Part shown: positions 32,835 to 36,970 of the stretch, in pieces | Layout: the number at the start of each line of letters is the position of its first letter | Position numbering within the stretch: the stretch's first letter is position 1 | DNA from: Candidatus Aminicenantes bacterium | GTDB taxonomy: Bacteria > Acidobacteriota > Aminicenantia > Aminicenantales > UBA4085 | DNA: 36,970 nucleotides | Direction of reading: 5' to 3' | NCBI GenBank assembly: GCA_026393855.1 | Contig: JAPKZJ010000057.1 | Coordinates: 1 to 36,970 of the forward strand | Made by a program: the position numbers and the translations under genes | Notes under the pieces: generated by a model | The model's input: the letters and a program-made list of their open reading frames with translations, nothing else | What the model was told of the DNA's origin: nothing | Databases searched by the model: none

Positions 32835-32884
32835 GGGCCAAAAGTCCTTTCAGCAATCGGATGCCGAAAATATACTTTGGCCCC
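32835..32884. promoter_or_regulatory. Long inverted repeat in the sigma/prsW divergent gap
   Basis: GGGCCAAAAGT (32835-32845) and ACTTTGGCCCC (32874-32884) are inverted copies apart from one extra A, separated by 28 bp. The arms bracket the candidate prsW promoter, so this could be an operator for that promoter or for the divergent sigma gene. Pairing as RNA is also possible; nothing in the sequence decides between these. Confidence 0.4.
32848..32876 (+). promoter_or_regulatory. Candidate promoter of the prsW-like gene
   Basis: TTTCAG (32848-32853), 17 bp, then TATACT (32871-32876), about 75 bp before the start. The -10 is 5 of 6; the -35 is weak (3 of 6). It lies between the two arms of the inverted repeat at 32835-32884. 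Confidence 0.45.
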
Positions 32885-32950
32885 GCCGACCCTGTCAAGG
32901 CCGGCCGACGGCCCGAGCCGCGGCTTGACTGGGCGGAGGAATGTCATAAA

Positions 32951-33997
32951 ATGACAAGCGAAAACGACGCCATGGCGAATACCCTGCCGATCCTGGCCCT
33001 GAAAACCCTGGTCGGCCTGCTTCCCGTGCTCGTCTTCCTCCTGGCCCTGGTCTTCCTGGACAGCTACAAGCTGGTCCGCTTGAACGCCCTCCTTCTCGCC
33101 GTCCTGGGCGGAGGCCTGGCGGCAGCGATCGGCTACTTCGCCAACACGAACCTGATGCCCCTGTTCCAGAGGGATTTCGCGCTCTATTCCCGCTATATCG
33201 CCCCCCTGATCGAAGAGGGGCTGAAGGCCTGCGTCGTCCTGGCCTTTTTCCGGGCCCGGCGGATCGGCTTCCTCGTCGACGCCGCCATCTTCGGCTTCGC
33301 GGCCGGGGCCGGTTTCTCGCTGGCCGAGAACATCTATTATCTGAACGCCTCGCCCGAAGCAGGGCTGGCCGTCTGGATCATCCGCGGCTTCGGCACGGCC
33401 ATGATGCACGGCGGCACGACGGCCATCTTCGCCGCCGTAGCCAAGTCGGTCTCGGACCGCCGCGACATGTCGGCGGGACTGGCCGGACTGCCCGGGTTCG
33501 CCATTGCGTTCCTCGTCCATTCCGCTTTCAACCACTTTCTCTTGCCCCCGCTCCTGGCGACCGCCGCCATCCTCGTCTTCCTGCCCCTGGTCGCCGTCAA
33601 CGTCTTTCTGGTCAGCGAACGGGGCACCCGCAAGTGGCTGGACGTAGGCTTCGACTCGGACGTCGAGCTGCTGGGCCTCATCACCGCCGGACGCGCTTCA
33701 ACCACCAAGGTCGGCCAATATCTGCTGGCCCTGAAGGGCAAGTTCCCCGGCGAGGTCGTGGCCGACATGCTCTGCCTGATCCGCCTCCACCTCGAGCTGT
33801 CGATCAGCGCCAAGGGCCTCCTGTTGCTGCGGGAGGCGGGATTTCCGGCCCCGGCCGACCCCGCGGTCAGCGAGAAGTTCGCCGAGCTCAAGTACCTGGA
33901 GAAAAGCGTCGGCAAGACGGGGATGCTGGCCGTCGGCCCGCTCCTGCACCGCAGCCGGCGCGATCTCTGGGAGCTTCACATGCTGGGCATGAAGTAA
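32951..33997 (+). CDS. PrsW family intramembrane metalloprotease
   Basis: A 348-residue protein with about seven membrane segments in residues 10-230 and a ~115-residue soluble tail. PrsW motifs are intact: Glu88-Glu89 in APLIEEGLKA (EExxK), Glu126 in GFSLAENIYY (FxxxE), His153 in GTAMMHGGTT and His190 in LVHSAFNH. In Bacillus subtilis PrsW makes the first cut in the anti-sigma factor RsiW, releasing SigW. The gene is divergent from an ECF sigma/anti-sigma pair, which makes the giant-repeat protein its natural candidate substrate (inference). ATG 32951 follows GGAGGA at 10 bp. The tail, with LKGKFPGEVVADMLCLIRLHLEL, is additional to the minimal family core. Confidence 0.88.
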   Translation: MTSENDAMANTLPILALKTLVGLLPVLVFLLALVFLDSYKLVRLNALLLAVLGGGLAAAIGYFANTNLMPLFQRDFALYSRYIAPLIEEGLKACVVLAFFRARRIGFLVDAAIFGFAAGAGFSLAENIYYLNASPEAGLAVWIIRGFGTAMMHGGTTAIFAAVAKSVSDRRDMSAGLAGLPGFAIAFLVHSAFNHFLLPPLLATAAILVFLPLVAVNVFLVSERGTRKWLDVGFDSDVELLGLITAGRASTTKVGQYLLALKGKFPGEVVADMLCLIRLHLELSISAKGLLLLREAGFPAPADPAVSEKFAELKYLEKSVGKTGMLAVGPLLHRSRRDLWELHMLGMK

Positions 33998-34012
33998 GAC
34001 GGTCGGCCTAGA

Positions 34013-35584
34013 TCAATCGTCGGAAGGCCCGATCGGGCCCGGCCCTTTGTATTTAAGCGCGACCATGGTGATGTCGTCCGAGGGCGGGTTTTCCCGGACG
34101 AAGGCCTTGACGGCGCCGCGGGCCCGGTGGACGAGCGCTTCCGCATCCAGGGCCGTCGCCCCGGCCAAGCCTTCAATCAAGCGGGCCTCGGAGAACAATC
34201 GATCCGACGCGTCCATCGCCTCGGTCACGCCGTCGGTGTAGAGGAAGACGGTTTCGCCCGGCCGCAGGACCCTACTTGTGGTCCGGAAGGCATCGCTCTC
34301 GAACGCGCCCAGGATCGTCCCCGTCGGCCCTTCGAGGGGCACGAATCCGGCCGGGCCGGCCGAGACAAGCGGGGCCGGGTGGCCGCCGTTGGCGTATTGG
34401 AGCTCCCCGGTCTTGACGTCCAGGACAAGCAGATAGACGGTGACGAACATCAGGGTCTCGTTGTCGGGGATCAGGGTCCGGTTGACCCGGGCCAGAATTT
34501 CGGCCGGCAGCAGTCCGCGCAGGGCCTCGGTCTTGAGCAGGGTCTTGCAGATGGCCATGAACAGGGCCGCCGGGACGCCCTTGCCGGACACGTCGCCGAC
34601 CAGGACGCAGAGCTTCCGATCGTCGATGAGAAAGAAATCAAAGAAATCCCCGCCGACCTCCTTGGCCGGCTCCATCACCGCGTAGATGTCGAACTCGGTC
34701 CGGTCGGGAAACGGCGGAAAGATCCGCGGCAGCATGCTGGCCTGGATGTCGCGGGCAATCCGCAGCTCGCTTTGGATCCTCTCCTTGGCCTCGGTCTCGG
34801 CCCTCAGGTTCTCGATGAAGCGCTTGATGCACAGGTGGACGAGCTGGAAGGCCAGGGCCGAGTCCCGGTTGAAGAGCCGGATGACGTCGTCCTTGTCGAT
34901 CGTGTACGCCTCGAGGTCCTCTGCGCAGACGGCCGAGGCCGTGCGGGCGTGGAACGGCGAGAGGATGCCCATCTCGCCGATGACCTCCCCTTCTTTGACC
35001 ACCTTATCGATCTCGATGAGCTTGAGCGAGCCGCGGGCGACATAGAACATCTTGTCGGCCCGGTCCCCCGCCTTGAACAGGACGTCGCCCTTCTTGTACG
35101 TCTCCCGGTTCATCGAGGCCAGGGGAAATCGTAGATCGTCGTCGGCCGCCGCGGCGGTTCGGGCGTTCGCGGGCTTGTCCGGCCCGAGGCGGAGGCGAAG
35201 GATGTTCTTGTCGCTCTCCCGCCGGTAGTCCACCTCGTCCACCATGTTCAAAAGGAAAAAGACGCCGAGCCCGCCGATCTTGCGATCCTCCAAACCGCTC
35301 CGCAGGTCCGGAGGCGGAACGGACCGGACGTCGAAGGGCACCCCCGTGTCCTCGATCTCGAGGATGGAATTCCCGGGCTCAGGGCCGGATTCCCAGATCA
35401 ATTCGATGTCTCCGGGGATGCCGATGTACGCGTGGCGGATGATATTGACGACGGCTTCCTCGACGGCCAGCTGGACCTCCCCCGTCCGGAGGGACGAATA
35501 GCCCGCCGCGGCCGAGCGGGCCGCGACGAAGGCCAGGAAGGGATTGAGGGACTCGAGCCGGGCGGGCAGGCGGAGGCGGGGCAA
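34013..35584 (-). CDS. Fusion of RsbW-like ATPase, cyclic-nucleotide-binding domain and SpoIIE phosphatase
   Basis: A 523-residue cytoplasmic regulator. Residues ~10-135 are a GHKL/HATPase_c domain of the anti-sigma kinase type (AVEEAVVNIIRHAY with Asn47; DTGVPFD; GGLGVFFL). Residues ~155-260 are a cNMP-binding domain with the phosphate cassette GEVIGEMGIL...ARTAS (Glu204, Arg214). A helical linker (ETEAKERIQSELRIARDIQASMLP) leads to the PP2C/SpoIIE domain, with metal Asp313 (GGDFFDFF), Asp331 (VGDVSGKG), NGGHPAPL, LYTDGVTEAMD and SDDITM. Kinase and phosphatase in one chain could set the phosphorylation of the STAS protein encoded 22 bp upstream. The start is TTG 35584 with GGAG ~8 bp before; no ATG serves. 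It is convergent with prsW. Confidence 0.9.
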   Translation of the reverse strand: MPRLRLPARLESLNPFLAFVAARSAAAGYSSLRTGEVQLAVEEAVVNIIRHAYIGIPGDIELIWESGPEPGNSILEIEDTGVPFDVRSVPPPDLRSGLEDRKIGGLGVFFLLNMVDEVDYRRESDKNILRLRLGPDKPANARTAAAADDDLRFPLASMNRETYKKGDVLFKAGDRADKMFYVARGSLKLIEIDKVVKEGEVIGEMGILSPFHARTASAVCAEDLEAYTIDKDDVIRLFNRDSALAFQLVHLCIKRFIENLRAETEAKERIQSELRIARDIQASMLPRIFPPFPDRTEFDIYAVMEPAKEVGGDFFDFFLIDDRKLCVLVGDVSGKGVPAALFMAICKTLLKTEALRGLLPAEILARVNRTLIPDNETLMFVTVYLLVLDVKTGELQYANGGHPAPLVSAGPAGFVPLEGPTGTILGAFESDAFRTTSRVLRPGETVFLYTDGVTEAMDASDRLFSEARLIEGLAGATALDAEALVHRARGAVKAFVRENPPSDDITMVALKYKGPGPIGPSDD

Positions 35585-35606
35585 GGGATCGCTCCGGGTC
35601 CGCGGC

Positions 35607-35939
35607 CTAGGGCCGGCCGAGCGCGGACTCGACCGAGTCGGTCATGGGAAAGATCGAGCCGAAGCCGGAAATGGTGAAGACTTCCTTGACCACGTCTTTG
35701 GCTGCGGCGATGACGACCCGGCCCTGCTTGGGTGCGAGCTTCTTGCCCAGGACAAGCAGGCTCCGCAGGCCGGCGCTGCTGATATAGTCCAGGCCGGAGA
35801 AATCGACGATGAAAGTGCCCGCCCCCTCGGCCAGCCAGCTCTCGCAGCGCTTGTCGAACTCCGGGGCTGAACCGGCGTCCATGCGCCCCGCAACCGTGAC
35901 GATCATCCTGCCGCCGTCCCGTCTGCCGTCGATGGTCAT
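35607..35939 (-). CDS. STAS-domain anti-sigma factor antagonist
   Basis: A 110-residue SpoIIAA/RsbV-like protein. The STAS fold is clear: VTVAGRMDAGSAPEFDKRC, then FIVDFSGLDYISSAGLRSLLVLGKKL. Candidate phospho-acceptors are Ser54/Ser55 in DYISSAGL; the residue directly before Gly is Ala, not the Ser of SpoIIAA, so the exact site is uncertain. Unphosphorylated antagonists bind the anti-sigma kinase and free its partner. ATG 35939 has AAGGA 8 bp upstream. It is first in an operon with the ATPase/cNMP/SpoIIE fusion from the promoter at 36000-36029. No SigB-type sigma gene is near, so the output may not be a sigma factor. Confidence 0.9.
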   Translation of the reverse strand: MTIDGRRDGGRMIVTVAGRMDAGSAPEFDKRCESWLAEGAGTFIVDFSGLDYISSAGLRSLLVLGKKLAPKQGRVVIAAAKDVVKEVFTISGFGSIFPMTDSVESALGRP

Positions 35940-35999
35940 GTGGCCGTCCTTCCCCGCCGCCGGGATCCTCCGGCGCTCTCGCGCGCCGTCGATGATCGG

Positions 36000-36029
36000 A
36001 TTCTATCGTCGGCCGCCGACGCCTGTCAA
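36000..36029 (-). promoter_or_regulatory. Candidate sigma70 promoter of the STAS-SpoIIE operon
   Basis: On the minus strand TTGACA (36029-36024) and TAGAAT (36005-36000) are 18 bp apart, 6 of 6 and 5 of 6. It lies just after the DUF362 stop, which separates the two transcription units. Confidence 0.65.
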
Positions 36030-36034
36030 CGGGC

Positions 36035-36970
36035 CTAAACCCGGAGCTCCCGCAGGTCGATGCGGGAGAGGTCGTCCGTCCCCAAGCCCGCCGCGGCGCA
36101 AGAGGCGACGTGAGTGGCGATGGGGCGGATTGATTCCAACCCCTGAACCCGACGCTTTTCCTCGAGCAGATCCAGGCCGAGTCGATCCATGGCCACGGGG
36201 TCCCGACTGAAGAATATGCGGTTGTCGGTCGCCAGGTGGGTTCCGGCCACACTGACGGTCGAGATCTTGGCCGCCTCGCCGATATGCAGGACCATTTTGT
36301 CCCGCAGGCAGGGCATGGCCAGGATGGCCGGGATGGCCTTGGCGCAATAGTCGATGTGGAAGCGGACTTTATTGGTGGTGACGCCGAGGGCGATGTTTTT
36401 CGTGGCCCAGGTCACGCCGCTGTCCTCGTTGTGTTTGAGGACGGCGATATTGACCAGCTTGGTGATATCGCGGGTCACGATCCGGGAGAAGCACGATTTC
36501 TCCTCGTCGGGGATGGCGACGCCCTCGAACTTGTCGATTACGGCCGCGGCGATCTTTTTAATGCCCTCGCGGTCGTCGTAAGCGGTATACAGCCGCCGCA
36601 GCTCCGGCTCGAACTGGACGGCCCGCGCATCTCCCATCCGGCTCAGCATCCACAGCCAGGTCACGGAGTTAAAGATCCTACGGTAGGAGGCGGTCTGAAG
36701 GAAATCGCCGCGGACGAGCTCCCGAAACTTCTTGAGCGTCCCGTCTTCAAGGGACAGAAAGACATCCCGGTCGTAACCCTCGACCCACGGCAGGATCGAC
36801 TCGCCCTGGGTCGACGTGCCCATGACCCGCATGCCGACCGGGCCTTTGTTGAGGGTCAGGCCGGTCCGCTGGAACTCGCGGTCGAGGCGGTCCCAGACAA
36901 TGACGGCGTTATCCTTGACTCCGGCGCTCTTAAGCCCGGCCGCAACCGCGTTGACCGACTCGATCGAAGA
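36035..36970 (-). CDS. DUF362 domain protein, 5' end outside window
   Basis: 312 codons of an open frame that continues past the right edge; the start is missing. The first visible residues, AVAAGLKSAGVKDNAVIVWDR, match the typical DUF362 pattern of a glycosyltransferase-like helix-strand followed by xWDR. Later parts include NIAVLKHNEDSGVTWATKN, THLATDNRIFFSRDPVAMDRLGLDLLEEKR (the DPVAxDRxGxDLL family motif) and a C-terminal HVASCAAAGLGTDD. DUF362 proteins are uncharacterised; several are fused to ferredoxin domains or carry Tat signals, but no Fe-S motif is visible in this portion. An internal ATG at 36832 is not the start because homologous sequence continues upstream of it. Confidence 0.82.
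   Translation of the reverse strand, partial: SSIESVNAVAAGLKSAGVKDNAVIVWDRLDREFQRTGLTLNKGPVGMRVMGTSTQGESILPWVEGYDRDVFLSLEDGTLKKFRELVRGDFLQTASYRRIFNSVTWLWMLSRMGDARAVQFEPELRRLYTAYDDREGIKKIAAAVIDKFEGVAIPDEEKSCFSRIVTRDITKLVNIAVLKHNEDSGVTWATKNIALGVTTNKVRFHIDYCAKAIPAILAMPCLRDKMVLHIGEAAKISTVSVAGTHLATDNRIFFSRDPVAMDRLGLDLLEEKRRVQGLESIRPIATHVASCAAAGLGTDDLSRIDLRELRV

Overview
The window is a gene-dense, high-GC bacterial segment with about 30 protein genes on both strands, many short divergent or convergent junctions, and one structural RNA. Intergenic promoters repeatedly match the housekeeping pattern TTGACA-N17/18-TATAAT, and start codons mostly follow good GGAGG-type sites, so this is an ordinary bacterial chromosome. 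No integrase, transposase, phage or plasmid gene is visible. The mix of secreted S9, M16, M24 and M28 peptidases, a SpoIIE/STAS switch, an ECF sigma factor and a pterin methyltransferase next to a MetF-like protein would suit an Acidobacteriota/Aminicenantes-like heterotroph. That placement is only an impression; the rnpB sequence here would settle it.

Layout. 1-7.7 kb: a left-truncated PcnB-type nucleotidyltransferase, galactokinase, a small exported protein, an IMPACT-family protein coupled to an S9 peptidase, an MFS transporter and an exported BON-domain protein. 7.9-8.24 kb: RNase P RNA (minus strand). 8.3-12.6 kb: an NtrC-type sigma54 activator, divergent from a coupled pair of M16 peptidases that has a -24/-12 (sigma54) promoter match. 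12.6-22.3 kb: a thioesterase, a Cys-rich DUF3795 protein, M24 and M28 peptidases, a TPM/zinc-ribbon membrane protein, a GNAT acetyltransferase, a PLP aminotransferase, a Gfo/Idh oxidoreductase and a CARDB-like protein. 22.3-24 kb: a MetF-like reductase and an AcsE-like pterin methyltransferase, probably one C1 operon. 24.2-29 kb: a GH127 arabinofuranosidase and a 980-residue HExxH/propeller/beta-barrel protein.

The most unusual locus is 29.1-34.0 kb. An ECF sigma factor overlaps a 1021-residue single-pass membrane protein. Its cytoplasmic N-terminus looks like a zinc-less anti-sigma domain, and its extracytoplasmic part is 94 copies of a nine-residue repeat (consensus F-A-G-L-[LM]-x-[SND]-[AP]-x) with only one 10-residue break. 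A PrsW-type intramembrane protease is divergent from this pair; PrsW is the site-1 protease for the anti-sigma RsiW in Bacillus. Together they look like a sigma / giant-repeat anti-sigma / protease envelope-signalling module. The next genes (34.0-36.0 kb) are a second switch: a STAS anti-sigma antagonist and a protein fusing an RsbW-like ATPase, a cyclic-nucleotide-binding domain and a SpoIIE phosphatase. A DUF362 gene runs off the right edge.

All calls come from reading motifs, lengths and context by eye; no database search was run.
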